Shown here: one piece after another, positions 21,347 to 30,991 of the stretch
Numbering within the stretch: the first letter of the stretch is position 1
How the letters are laid out: each line of letters begins with the position of its first letter
Source of the DNA: Clostridia bacterium
Lineage (GTDB): Bacteria; Bacillota; Clostridia; Acetivibrionales; JAFADI01
Direction: 5' to 3'
NCBI GenBank assembly: GCA_026417615.1
Contig: JAOACY010000104.1
Coordinates: forward strand, 47,835 to 111,834
Length of the DNA: 64,000 bases
The notes under the pieces: generated by a model
Told to the model about the DNA's origin: nothing
Databases searched by the model: none
The model's input: only the letters and a program-made list of their open reading frames with translations
Program-made: the position numbers and the translations under genes

Positions 21347-23173
21347 TTACTCTTTACTATTATCTGCATTTTTGTTTTCTTCATTTTGTTTTTTTGTTTT
21401 TTCTTCAGCCTGCGTCCATTCCCTGCTTATTTTGGGCTGCTTTTTCAAGTCCTTTGTGTTAAGATAATCAGGCCGCGTCTCCTGCTTCCATATGGGCGCC
21501 CTTGTAAGCTCGTCTGCAAATCCGCCTTTAGTCCTTGGGGCAAAAGGAGCCAGGAAGGGCACGCCGAAGGATTTTGCTGATGTCAGCCAAAGTCCCTGTA
21601 TGAACAGTCCCGTGGTTATACCCAGAAAACCAGATATCGCTCCAAGGAATATATAAACAAACCTTAGAATCCTGAATGCTATAGCCAGTGAATAATTCGG
21701 TATGGCAAAGGAACCTATTCCTGTTACAGCTACAATTATAATCAGTATGGGACTTACTATATTGGCTGCAACTGCAGCCTGACCGAGAATAAGAGCTCCG
21801 ATAATACCAAGCGTAGGTCCAATAGGCCCCGGTATTCTAATACCCGCTTCTCTTATAAGCTCAAAAGAAAACTCCATTATCAAAATTTCAACAACTGACG
21901 GGAAGGGCACTTTTTCACGGGCTGCTTCAATTGCCAGAAGCAAATCCGTAGGGATCATTTCATGATGATAGTTTGTTATGGCAACATACAATCCCGGCAG
22001 CAAAAGTGACATAAAAATGGCTACAATTCGTATGGTTCTCAAAAAGTTAGTGTACGGGAACCTTAGAAAGGCATCCTCCGCCGAGTGCATAAGGTCGTAA
22101 TTTGTTGCTGGCATAATCAGAGCAAAGGGACTGCCGTGCATGATAACAGCTACCTTGCCCTCAGTAAGTGCTGCCGCCACTCTGTCCGGTCTTTCGGTTG
22201 CAATGATCTGCGGTGCAGGAAGGAAGGTGTGGTCTTCAAGATATTGCTCAAGCATTCCGGAGTCAATTACATAGTCAGTTTTTATGCTCTTTATCCTTCT
22301 CTTCACTTCTTTCACAAGATCATCGTTTGCAATATCCTTTATATAGAGTATTGAGCATGGGGTTTTGCTTCTTCTGCCCAGGGATGCGTTTTCGGCTACA
22401 AGGTCTTCATCCTTTAGTATTTTCCTGACTAATGCAGTATTGCATCTTAATACCTCATTGAAGCCCTCCTGAGGGCCTCTTATGATTATTTCCGTATTCG
22501 GCCTCTCTATGCCCCTGTGTTCCCAGCCCTTAACATCGCACACAAAAGCAATTTCAGAACCATCGACAAACAATCCGACTCCACCGAAATTTACTTCTTC
22601 AATAACTTCATCGAATTTTGTGGTAACCTTCAATTGGTTGTGAGGAAGCAAGCGTTTCTTTACCTGTTCCCCAACTTCATCTTCTCTTTGCTCTATTTCA
22701 ATGTTTGAGAGCAGCATAAGGGGTTGAAGTATATTTGTATTAATAATTGTACGGTCTATCATTCCGTCAATCAAAATTATAAAAGCTTCAGCCACTTTGT
22801 CTTTTTTTAATGTTACTGCAAATTCACGAATAACAATATCACCGTTTTCAGGAACATAGAATACTTTCTTCATGTAATCAAGATTTTCATGAAGGTGCTT
22901 GCTGATATATTCCTTTGGCTGTGAATGGTCATCCTCCTGCTTTGTTTTCTGTTCTTTGCTCTCTGATGAGGCATATTTCTCCTCGTTTGGATCAAAGAGC
23001 TTCTTTATTACACTCCTGTCTCTCTTCTTTTTCTGCTGCTCTTGCTTAATTTCAATTTCTTCTTTTTTTATCTGATTCTTTTCTTCTTCTGTTTCCTTTA
23101 ATATGAATTTATCATCTTTTTTAGGCTCATTAAACAAGAACAGTTCTTTAAGCATTTTTTTTATATCACGCAA
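21347..23173 (-). CDS. GerA family spore germination protein
   Basis: PFPSVVEILIMEFSFELIREAGIRIPGPIGPTLGIIGALILGQAAV signature; charged N-terminus. Confidence 0.95.
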   Translation of the reverse strand: MRDIKKMLKELFLFNEPKKDDKFILKETEEEKNQIKKEEIEIKQEQQKKKRDRSVIKKLFDPNEEKYASSESKEQKTKQEDDHSQPKEYISKHLHENLDYMKKVFYVPENGDIVIREFAVTLKKDKVAEAFIILIDGMIDRTIINTNILQPLMLLSNIEIEQREDEVGEQVKKRLLPHNQLKVTTKFDEVIEEVNFGGVGLFVDGSEIAFVCDVKGWEHRGIERPNTEIIIRGPQEGFNEVLRCNTALVRKILKDEDLVAENASLGRRSKTPCSILYIKDIANDDLVKEVKRRIKSIKTDYVIDSGMLEQYLEDHTFLPAPQIIATERPDRVAAALTEGKVAVIMHGSPFALIMPATNYDLMHSAEDAFLRFPYTNFLRTIRIVAIFMSLLLPGLYVAITNYHHEMIPTDLLLAIEAAREKVPFPSVVEILIMEFSFELIREAGIRIPGPIGPTLGIIGALILGQAAVAANIVSPILIIIVAVTGIGSFAIPNYSLAIAFRILRFVYIFLGAISGFLGITTGLFIQGLWLTSAKSFGVPFLAPFAPRTKGGFADELTRAPIWKQETRPDYLNTKDLKKQPKISREWTQAEEKTKKQNEENKNADNSKE

Positions 23174-23254
23174 GGAATCACCTCTGATATTGTATTTCCA
23201 GATTATTATGGATTATTAAATATTAAAATATTCAAATTGGATTTTAGCCCCTTA

Positions 23255-24100
23255 TTAAAATTTTATATCCTCCACATATCCTTTTCCCATCTTGACAAGA
23301 TAAACATCCCACTGCTTCGAACCCAGATTTTTTGCAAAATTCTTGTCAAACACAGCAAAATCAAATCGTTTCTGCCCTTTTATTGCACTTCCTGTGTCCA
23401 TTGCCACAGCATACCCAAGGCCTTTGATGTAGAAAACCGTGCCGTAAGGCCAGTGATTTTTATCCACTGCTACAGAAATTCCCGGAACTATAGGCTTGCC
23501 CGAATTTGTAATACCCTTGTTATTCCCGCATTCGTCGGCGCTTGGGGTATACGCTGTGCCCAGAAACTTTCCCAGATAACTTCCTCTATCAAGCTCCCCC
23601 CTGGAACTTATGCCATCGAAGTTTGTGTAGTTTTGAGGCTTAATCCCAACCGCTGCTGCCTTTTTCAGTGAGTTTTGGAGAGCTATATTGTCATCTACCA
23701 GTTCTTTGTTCTTCCTTGCAAGTTCTTCATTTGTTTTTTTAATCTCCTCCATCTGTCGCAAAATCTCCTGATTCTGCGCAGACAATACTGAATTAAGCTC
23801 TTTTAAACTGTTGTTTTCTTTTTTTATTATCAGATTTTCTTCCAATAACTTTTTATTACTTCTGGTTAATTCAGACCGCTCGTGATTTCCGGCTTTCATG
23901 CCGTTCAATGATTCCTCAAAGCTTTGCTTGAAGTTCTTATAGGAAATGAAAAGATATAAATTGTTTACACATAATATCATTACCGTAATAAGCAAGACAC
24001 AATAGGTTAAGAAATATCTGTTTGCAGGCCTTGTTTTGGCTTTGTGCCTTAAAGCTTTTATTTGAGGCTTTATATCAGCTGCAGCCTCATAATCAGACAT
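23255..24100 (-). CDS. 3D domain protein with N-terminal TM and coiled coil
   Basis: GTAYTPSADECG...VAVDKNHWPYGTVFYIKGLGYAVAMDTGSAIKGQKRFDFAV. Confidence 0.88.
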   Translation of the reverse strand: MSDYEAAADIKPQIKALRHKAKTRPANRYFLTYCVLLITVMILCVNNLYLFISYKNFKQSFEESLNGMKAGNHERSELTRSNKKLLEENLIIKKENNSLKELNSVLSAQNQEILRQMEEIKKTNEELARKNKELVDDNIALQNSLKKAAAVGIKPQNYTNFDGISSRGELDRGSYLGKFLGTAYTPSADECGNNKGITNSGKPIVPGISVAVDKNHWPYGTVFYIKGLGYAVAMDTGSAIKGQKRFDFAVFDKNFAKNLGSKQWDVYLVKMGKGYVEDIKF

Positions 24101-24273
24101 ATTAAAGCCCTCCCGTAATTTTTGCGTAAATTATAAAACGCCATAAATACTTTTATAGCGTTCTATAATCAAGATTATTTTCAAATTTCTATATCTTTAT
24201 TCACTGCCATATAATGTAAATATTTCACTCTTTACAATAGCAAAATGTGTGTGCTATAATAATTAAGCGCCGT

Positions 24274-24351
24274 CGGGGTGTGGCTCAGTTTGGCTAGAGT
24301 GCTTGCTTGGGGTGCAAGAGGTCGCTGGTTCAAGTCCAGTCACTCCGACCA
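24274..24351 (+). tRNA. tRNA-Pro (GGG)
   Basis: Acceptor CGGGGTG/CACTCCG-A-CCA, loop TTGGGGT. Confidence 0.93.
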
Positions 24352-24359
24352 GTAAAATA

Positions 24360-24388
24360 AAGGGCTTGCGGATTCGCAGGCCCTTTAT
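24360..24388 (+). terminator. Intrinsic terminator after tRNA-Pro
   Basis: AAAGGGCTTGCGGATTCGCAGGCCCTTTATTTTT. Confidence 0.8.
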
Positions 24389-24442
24389 TTTTATAATCAT
24401 ATGGTTCTTTTATGTACTTATTAGAAACATATACTTACTCAA

Positions 24443-25612
24443 TTATGTCAAGATGATTACATACCCTCCAACTGCTATAAGTACAAACGCAGTAGCCAGC
24501 TTGATAATCGGAAGCCTTTTTCTCAATGCTTCAGACAATTCCATGAGCCTTTTAGTTCGAACCAGTACAAGCAGTATAAAAAGAGATGGAATGATGAAGC
24601 TTAAGGAATAAATTGTTAGATATGCAAAAGCACTTAGATTAAAGTTTCCTTCAGCCTGAACAAAATAAATTATTGTAGCCAGGTACACCTGACCAGTACA
24701 AAGAAATTCACCAATTGAGACTACAATTCCTAAAATACCTGCAGCAACTGATAGACCAAGCTGTCCATTGATTAGTTTGGTTTTTGATATAATAGTATGA
24801 TTAAATTTACGCAACAAACTAGGCAATTGATTTTTTATTTCACCATATTTCTCTTTCTTTGCACTAAAATAATCTCTTATATTCAAATAAGCAGTAAAAG
24901 AAATAAAGACACCCATAACGAGCTTCATAACGAGACTGTATAGGTTCATGTCAATTACCTTTAAAAACTCATACAAAACAGTACCGAGAAAAATGTATGT
25001 GATAAGCTTGGCAAATATAAATATCATGCCTATAGACAATATTTTCATATCTTTTTTTACAATAAGCAGAGAGAGCAGAAAAAGCAGCATTGACAGTGAG
25101 CAAGGGTTTAAACCGTTAATAAGACCTGCGGCGCACACACTAGCAAGTTTAAGGGAATTAAAGCTTTGCATGATTATATCTGCGCCTTTTTGAGAATGGT
25201 TTGCAACCAAAAGCTCTGGGATTATTCCTGTATCTAATTGTTTTCCAAGCTCATTCAGACCTTTTTCTATATTCTCTTCTCCCTGGAAATATTGCCTGCC
25301 GACGAAGAGTAGGGGCACCCTGTTTGCATCATCCGGTACGCCATAAACATGGCAGTACTCCTGCATAAGTTCAAGACCTTCTCTTTGAGAAATATTGTAG
25401 CTATAAAAGCCAAATTCAAATTGCGGGCTTTTCTTTGTTATTAGACTGATGTAATGATCTATTCTGTCTTCGGCCTCCCTGCATTCATCACATGTATTGA
25501 CGTAGAAGTAACAAAGCCTGATTACTTTTTTCTCAGCAAAGGAGTATGATGTAAACAAGCTTAAAAAAACAACAACACAAATTGCCAGACTTAAAATCTT
25601 AAATTTGTTCAT
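24443..25612 (-). CDS. Thioredoxin-like plus CcdA-type transmembrane protein
   Basis: NTCDECREAEDRI motif after signal peptide, then CcdA-like TM region GLINGLNPCSLSMLLFLLSLL. Confidence 0.7.
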   Translation of the reverse strand: MNKFKILSLAICVVVFLSLFTSYSFAEKKVIRLCYFYVNTCDECREAEDRIDHYISLITKKSPQFEFGFYSYNISQREGLELMQEYCHVYGVPDDANRVPLLFVGRQYFQGEENIEKGLNELGKQLDTGIIPELLVANHSQKGADIIMQSFNSLKLASVCAAGLINGLNPCSLSMLLFLLSLLIVKKDMKILSIGMIFIFAKLITYIFLGTVLYEFLKVIDMNLYSLVMKLVMGVFISFTAYLNIRDYFSAKKEKYGEIKNQLPSLLRKFNHTIISKTKLINGQLGLSVAAGILGIVVSIGEFLCTGQVYLATIIYFVQAEGNFNLSAFAYLTIYSLSFIIPSLFILLVLVRTKRLMELSEALRKRLPIIKLATAFVLIAVGGYVIILT

Positions 25613-25940
25613 TCCACTTAACTGAAACAGCTGCAATAGGTTTTTCTCCATACAGAATATTTTTAAATCCGTCCTCAAGCTCATCCCATTTATAACTAGT
25701 GTTTTGACCCGAAGATAAAGCCTTAAGACCTTCTTCAAGTTCAAAGAGGATTCTGTTCACTGATGCAGAACGGTGAATAAAGCAGGGGTTTTGATCATTA
25801 AAGTACTCAATACACTTATTTAGAATGAGTGACTCTCTTAAAGACAGTGCTGAAAAAGCACCCTCGTAAATTTTTTCGCCATTTTCACCATGAAGTATTA
25901 TTATATTTGCCGTTTTTTTACTGCTTTTCTTAAAAAACAT
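25599..25940 (-). CDS. Hypothetical protein, last short gene after phnE
   Basis: 113 aa ORF 11 bp after the second permease. Confidence 0.65.
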   Translation of the reverse strand: MFFKKSSKKTANIIILHGENGEKIYEGAFSALSLRESLILNKCIEYFNDQNPCFIHRSASVNRILFELEEGLKALSSGQNTSYKWDELEDGFKNILYGEKPIAAVSVKWNEQI

Positions 25941-25951
25941 AGCTCTACCTG

Positions 25952-26821
25952 TCAGTCAAATCCGCTGAGCTTTACCTTCATCCTGGTTGATATGACTTCA
26001 AGAACTAATGCGACAGCAAGAATAATGTATGTAATGAAGCCAACCTCTCGAAGGTCAAAATAATGGCCGCCGGCCATATACAGGTCAAAACCTATGCCGC
26101 CTGCTCCGGCAGCAGCTCCCATAAGGATAGCATAGGTAAAGTTTATCTCAAACCTTAGAAATGTCCAGGAAATCAGGTATGACGCACAAGAAGGAATGAC
26201 TGCCTGGAATACTATCTGCCACCAGTTTGCTCCGCTTCCCTTCAGAGCTTCAATAACTCCCTTGTCCAGTTCTTCAAAGGACTCGGAAAAGGCTTTTATA
26301 AGATATCCAATAGTATGGAAGGTAATTCCTATTACTGCTGCCACGCTCCCTAAGCCTGCCGCCACAGCAAATATAAGCACCCACAGTACTGTAGGCACTG
26401 CTCTTATAAAAGCTACAACAGCTTTAATTATATTGGATGCTAATTTGGTTGAAAGATTTTGTGCAGCGAAAAGACCGAAGAAAAGTGCAATAACGCTACC
26501 TATCAGAGTTGTAAGAACAGTAAGCCCCAAGGTCACAATCAGCTGCCATATTGTTTCGTGAACACTGAAATGCTTTAAATGGGGCTCAAGAAATACAATT
26601 TTCAGATTATAAAATGTACTCGAAAACGCTTCAATTAAATTAACATTCTTATAATCAAATGTAAAAAAAGCATATATGGAAACTATTGCCAGAAATAATA
26701 AAGTAGCATTCATAACAATTGATGCTTTGCTTATTTTTCTTATGCTCATCGGCCTCTCATCATTGCTGATGTCATTTGAAGGCTCTTCCCAGGCTGTATT
26801 CAAGGTTTCTTCCATTTGCAT
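25952..26821 (-). CDS. phnE: Phosphonate ABC transporter permease
   Basis: PhnE motifs, EALKGSGANWWQIVFQAVIPSC. Confidence 0.92.
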   Translation of the reverse strand: MQMEETLNTAWEEPSNDISNDERPMSIRKISKASIVMNATLLFLAIVSIYAFFTFDYKNVNLIEAFSSTFYNLKIVFLEPHLKHFSVHETIWQLIVTLGLTVLTTLIGSVIALFFGLFAAQNLSTKLASNIIKAVVAFIRAVPTVLWVLIFAVAAGLGSVAAVIGITFHTIGYLIKAFSESFEELDKGVIEALKGSGANWWQIVFQAVIPSCASYLISWTFLRFEINFTYAILMGAAAGAGGIGFDLYMAGGHYFDLREVGFITYIILAVALVLEVISTRMKVKLSGFD

Positions 26822-27606
26822 TATATAATCACCCTTCTCACATAATTTGAAATGAACTCTACCGCAAAAACAACAATAACCACAACAAGAACAACAAGGC
26901 TTGCTGCATTATAATTCATACTCTTGTAATAAAGCTCAAAGGAAAATCCTATTCCCGTTCCCGTCAGTATTCCAACAAGTGTGGCGCTCCTGATATTGGT
27001 TTCAATGGTATAAAGCACCCAGCTTATCATCTGTGGTGCAGCAGAAGGAAGAACAGCCTGAAAAATAGTTTGCAGGTAGCTTGCGCCTGAAGCTCTGAGA
27101 GCTTCAACAGAGCTTGTGCTTGTTTCATCCATTGTCTCAATAAAAGCCCTGACAAGAAAGCCAAAGCTGGTAAAAAACAAAGCCAGATATCCAGTCATTG
27201 CACTTTGACCGAAAGAAAAAAGCAGCACCATAGCCCATGCTACTATAGGAACATTTCTGAATATTGATGCAATGAGTCTGCTCACGGAACCAAGTATATT
27301 GTTTATCTTAGTGACCTTAGAACCAAACAATGCAAAGGGTATCGAAAATATTGCAGCAAAGGTAGTTGAGGATATTGACATAAGTATTGTTTCCTGAAGC
27401 TTTGGAAGAATATCAGGCAACTTGGCCATTGCCTTTGCATTCGGATAAAAATTTGCCACTGCCCAGACTGCCGCCTTAAAAACACTGGTAAAGCCTTTAA
27501 CCACATCGTATTCTGTAACAATAATTGATGCAATAGTTATCAAACCAAGCAAAGAAAAGAATATAAGATTGTCCTTCCTTCTTTTTGCAAAAATGTCAGC
27601 TTGCAT
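26821..27606 (-). CDS. phnE: Phosphonate ABC transporter permease
   Basis: EALRASGASYLQTIFQAVLPSAAPQMISW; likely start MQADIFAKRR. Confidence 0.92.
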   Translation of the reverse strand: MQADIFAKRRKDNLIFFSLLGLITIASIIVTEYDVVKGFTSVFKAAVWAVANFYPNAKAMAKLPDILPKLQETILMSISSTTFAAIFSIPFALFGSKVTKINNILGSVSRLIASIFRNVPIVAWAMVLLFSFGQSAMTGYLALFFTSFGFLVRAFIETMDETSTSSVEALRASGASYLQTIFQAVLPSAAPQMISWVLYTIETNIRSATLVGILTGTGIGFSFELYYKSMNYNAASLVVLVVVIVVFAVEFISNYVRRVII

Positions 27607-28381
27607 TTCTACCTCCGATATCGATATCAAGCTCTTCGGCTTCCGAACCATAAATGCTGTAAACTATATCGGAAGTCATTTCCGAAGGTGCTCCGTCAAA
27701 AACAACCTTGCTGCTGTTTATACCTATTATCCTGTCTGAGTATTTTAATGCAACATTCACCTGATGCAGATTTACAAGACAAGTTATACCCATTTTTGAA
27801 GATATGTTCCTTAAATGATCCATTATTATTTTTGAGGCGTTCGGATCAAGTGAAGCAATAGGCTCATCGCAAAGCATAAGCCTTGGCTTCTGAATAAGGG
27901 CTCTTCCGATTCCTACACGCTGCTTCTGGCCTCCGCTTAGCTGATCGCACCTTTTGTATACCTGCTCCTTAAGTCCTAGTATTTCTATAATTTTAAATGC
28001 GGATTTTTTTTCTTCTTCATTGTATATGCCAAATATTCCCTCAAAAGTATTTTTATATCCAAGTCTTCCATGCAATATATTCTCTATTACACTCAGTCTG
28101 TCAACAAGGTTGTAATGCTGAAATATCATACCAATCTTTGTTCTTAAATTTCTCAACTCATTCTTGCTTAATGTTGAAACGTTCACTCCATCAAAAAGGA
28201 TGTATCCGCTGCTGGCTTCAATCATTCTGTTTATACACCGAAGGAGAGTTGATTTTCCTGCACCGGATGGACCGATGACAGAAACGAACTCCCCTTCATT
28301 AATAGTCAGGTTTACATCGCTTAAGGCCAATGTATCAGCATTATACTTCTTCGTGAGATTTTTTATCTCAAGTAACGGCAT
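27596..28381 (-). CDS. phnC: Phosphonate ABC transporter ATP-binding protein
   Basis: GPSGAGKST, LSGGQKQRVGIGRAL, DEPIASLDP. Confidence 0.95.
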   Translation of the reverse strand: MPLLEIKNLTKKYNADTLALSDVNLTINEGEFVSVIGPSGAGKSTLLRCINRMIEASSGYILFDGVNVSTLSKNELRNLRTKIGMIFQHYNLVDRLSVIENILHGRLGYKNTFEGIFGIYNEEEKKSAFKIIEILGLKEQVYKRCDQLSGGQKQRVGIGRALIQKPRLMLCDEPIASLDPNASKIIMDHLRNISSKMGITCLVNLHQVNVALKYSDRIIGINSSKVVFDGAPSEMTSDIVYSIYGSEAEELDIDIGGRNAS

Positions 28382-28409
28382 AGTTACTTCCCCATTTCAT
28401 TTATAAATT

Positions 28410-28436
28410 GCAGGGGACAACATAGCCGTCCCCTGC
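28410..28436 (-). terminator. Hairpin between phnD and phnC
   Basis: GCAGGGGAC-AACATAGCC-GTCCCCTGC. Confidence 0.65.
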
Positions 28437-28446
28437 ATATAATATA

Positions 28447-29541
28447 TTATTTTGATAATTCTCTTATAGGATTGAACCACTCGTCATTAACTTCAACAAA
28501 TCTCTCTTTTTCTTTAAAGAGCCCCTTGAACTTGGAATCCTTTGGAACGAATATTTCCTTGTTTGCAGCAGTTTCATCAGACATCATTGCGTCTTTTATT
28601 GCCTTGACTGTCTTTTCGCTGAGCTTTTCTGTGTTGACTGCAAAAGGAGCGTTTAAAACAGGTGTAACAGATATAACTACAAACTCCTGTCCAGCAAAAT
28701 TTTTGAAAGGATCAACCGCATCCTTCTTTACTCTGTATACCGCACCTGCAGTGTTTTCTTTACCTTCAGCAAGCTCAACATAGTTTGCTACGCAAGTATC
28801 ACAGAAAGCCGCAACATCTGCTTTTCCAGAAAGAAGATTAACTGCGGAGCCCTGATGTGAACCGCCGAAAAGAACTTCGCTGAAGAACTTGTCCTTTCCG
28901 CCTTCAATAAGATTTTCTGATTTGAGATTCTTCCATTTGTCTTGCTTTGAAAAGTGTGACACAATGCCTGCAGATGGAACCTTAAAACCAGATGTTGAGC
29001 TGTTTGAAACAAAGGAGAATTTTTTCCCCTGGATGTTGTCTATGGTGTATTTTCCATCCTTCATGTACTCGCTTTCTTTTCCCTTCTTAACATTTAACCA
29101 GCTGTAATACATGGCATCCTTAAGCGTGCCTGATGCTCCGCTGTTTACAACGAGAGGTATTACCTTAGGGTTTTTGTTGTGCGCTTCTATGTAACCCTGA
29201 GCCCCCATAAATGCGACATGTGCATTTCCTGTTGCTATTGCTTCAATAGCTATTACATAATCTGTAGTAAGCTTGTGCTGAATTTTCTTTCCTGTTGCTT
29301 TTTCAAGCACCATGCCGATAGCATCACGAGCAGCTTTTAATTCTTCCCCTGATTCATTAGGGTACCATACCATGGTTAATGTGTCTCCCTCGCCGCTTAA
29401 AGCTGAGTCTTTTGATGTACCGCTCTGAGTGCTTGATGAAGCATTGGTTGTGTTGTCTTTCCCGCCGCTTGTTCCTGAACAGCCAGCAAAAGAAGCAAGA
29501 ATAACTGTGACAGCTAGCAAAAGTAATAATATCTTCTTCAT
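28447..29541 (-). CDS. phnD: Phosphonate/phosphate substrate-binding lipoprotein
   Basis: Lipobox ASFAGCSG; PhnD features, context. Confidence 0.93.
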   Translation of the reverse strand: MKKILLLLLAVTVILASFAGCSGTSGGKDNTTNASSSTQSGTSKDSALSGEGDTLTMVWYPNESGEELKAARDAIGMVLEKATGKKIQHKLTTDYVIAIEAIATGNAHVAFMGAQGYIEAHNKNPKVIPLVVNSGASGTLKDAMYYSWLNVKKGKESEYMKDGKYTIDNIQGKKFSFVSNSSTSGFKVPSAGIVSHFSKQDKWKNLKSENLIEGGKDKFFSEVLFGGSHQGSAVNLLSGKADVAAFCDTCVANYVELAEGKENTAGAVYRVKKDAVDPFKNFAGQEFVVISVTPVLNAPFAVNTEKLSEKTVKAIKDAMMSDETAANKEIFVPKDSKFKGLFKEKERFVEVNDEWFNPIRELSK

Positions 29542-29679
29542 ATTGAATCTCCTTTCAAATTTATATTTAATGAAAGTTTATATGTAAATTATTAGGTATA
29601 TATAAACACAATGTTAATTGATGTTAATAAATCATTAATTTATCTTTGTAAATAATAATTTCAATTTCTGTAAAATAAT

Positions 29680-30555
29680 CTATATATATAGCTTGAGCAT
29701 TTCTCTTCGGCTCTTTATGCTTCTATCCTTCAGTTCTTCAATATGCTGCATTCCAAGCTTTCTGCACCCTGGTTTAACTGGCTTCTCACCATATGCGCCG
29801 TGAAAATCACTGCCTCCTGTTAAAACCAGGTTGTATTTTTCCGCAATTTCAAGGCACCTATCCTCATTCTCGGCGTTGTGTGAAGGATGATAGGCTTCTA
29901 TACCATCAAGTCCTTCACTTACCCATTCACCAACCGCGTCAAAATTTCCATATTGTCCCGGATGCGCCAGGACAGCAACTCCGCCCGCTGCCTTGACAGC
30001 CTTTATAGCTTGAATTACATCAATATACTCAATCGGAGTATATGCTATGCCAGGTATGCCTGAGTCGTAACTTCTGGAAAAGAGTCTTTTATATAAATCA
30101 CAATAAATCTGCGTGCAATAGCCCATATCTAAAAGAGCATGCATTATATGCTGCTTATAAACTCCAGTACCTCCTTCGGCATAGCTCTCGACCTGCTTCC
30201 AGGTTATTTTGTACCCTGCGTCAATAATTCTGTTCACCATGTTTTGTGATGCAATACTCCGTCTTTGCACCATGGTTCTGCATATGTTTTCAATTGCCGG
30301 ATGTCCCGCTTCAATGTAAAAGCCGAGTATATGTGCTTTTTTATTTCTTTTGTAATCAAAAGCTGATATTTCTATTCCCGGTATTATGTTTACTCCTGCT
30401 TCAGCCCCCAGAATTACAGCTTCCTTTAAGCCTGAAGTTGTATCATGATCCGTAATTCCAAGGTATTTTACACCCACATTCTTGGCAAGCTGTATTACGT
30501 CCCGGATTGTCATGGAACAATCAGATATTTTTGTATGGCAGTGAAGATCATTCAT
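29680..30555 (-). CDS. PHP domain phosphoesterase (candidate PhnPP-type cyclic phosphodiesterase)
   Basis: DLHCHTKISDCSM, ITDHDTTSG, HPGQYG, GSDFHG PHP motifs; inside phn operon. Confidence 0.8.
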   Translation of the reverse strand: MNDLHCHTKISDCSMTIRDVIQLAKNVGVKYLGITDHDTTSGLKEAVILGAEAGVNIIPGIEISAFDYKRNKKAHILGFYIEAGHPAIENICRTMVQRRSIASQNMVNRIIDAGYKITWKQVESYAEGGTGVYKQHIMHALLDMGYCTQIYCDLYKRLFSRSYDSGIPGIAYTPIEYIDVIQAIKAVKAAGGVAVLAHPGQYGNFDAVGEWVSEGLDGIEAYHPSHNAENEDRCLEIAEKYNLVLTGGSDFHGAYGEKPVKPGCRKLGMQHIEELKDRSIKSRREMLKLYI

Positions 30556-30991
30556 GATCCTTCACCTCAACCATAAAACTAATACCATGCTGTTCAAAGC
30601 CCAATTCCTCATAAAACCTGTGAGCTCTCACGCGCTTTTTGTTGCTCGAAAGCATGAGCTTGTAGCAGCCTTGTTCTCTGGCGCGTTTCATCGCATCCTG
30701 CATGAGCTGTCGTCCTATGCCCTTGCTTCTGTAGTAGGGGTGAACAACCACACTTTCAACAACAGCGAGGGGTTTCCCTCCATGCCCCAGGTTGTCAATC
30801 ACTATGATGCAGTACGTTCCTATTATTGTTCCATCAAGCTCAGCTACCAGCATCTTGTAATAAGGATAGCTCTTTATTCTATCCCATATGTGCGCGATTT
30901 TTTCGGCAGTGATTTCTTCACTGTCACCTATATCAGTATATAGCTCCAGTATATTCGCGATATCATCAAATACAGCCTCTCTTATAAGCAT
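30548..30991 (-). CDS. GNAT family N-acetyltransferase
   Basis: VVHPYYRSKGIGRQLMQDAM acetyl-CoA motif; in phn operon. Confidence 0.85.
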   Translation of the reverse strand: MLIREAVFDDIANILELYTDIGDSEEITAEKIAHIWDRIKSYPYYKMLVAELDGTIIGTYCIIVIDNLGHGGKPLAVVESVVVHPYYRSKGIGRQLMQDAMKRAREQGCYKLMLSSNKKRVRAHRFYEELGFEQHGISFMVEVKDHE

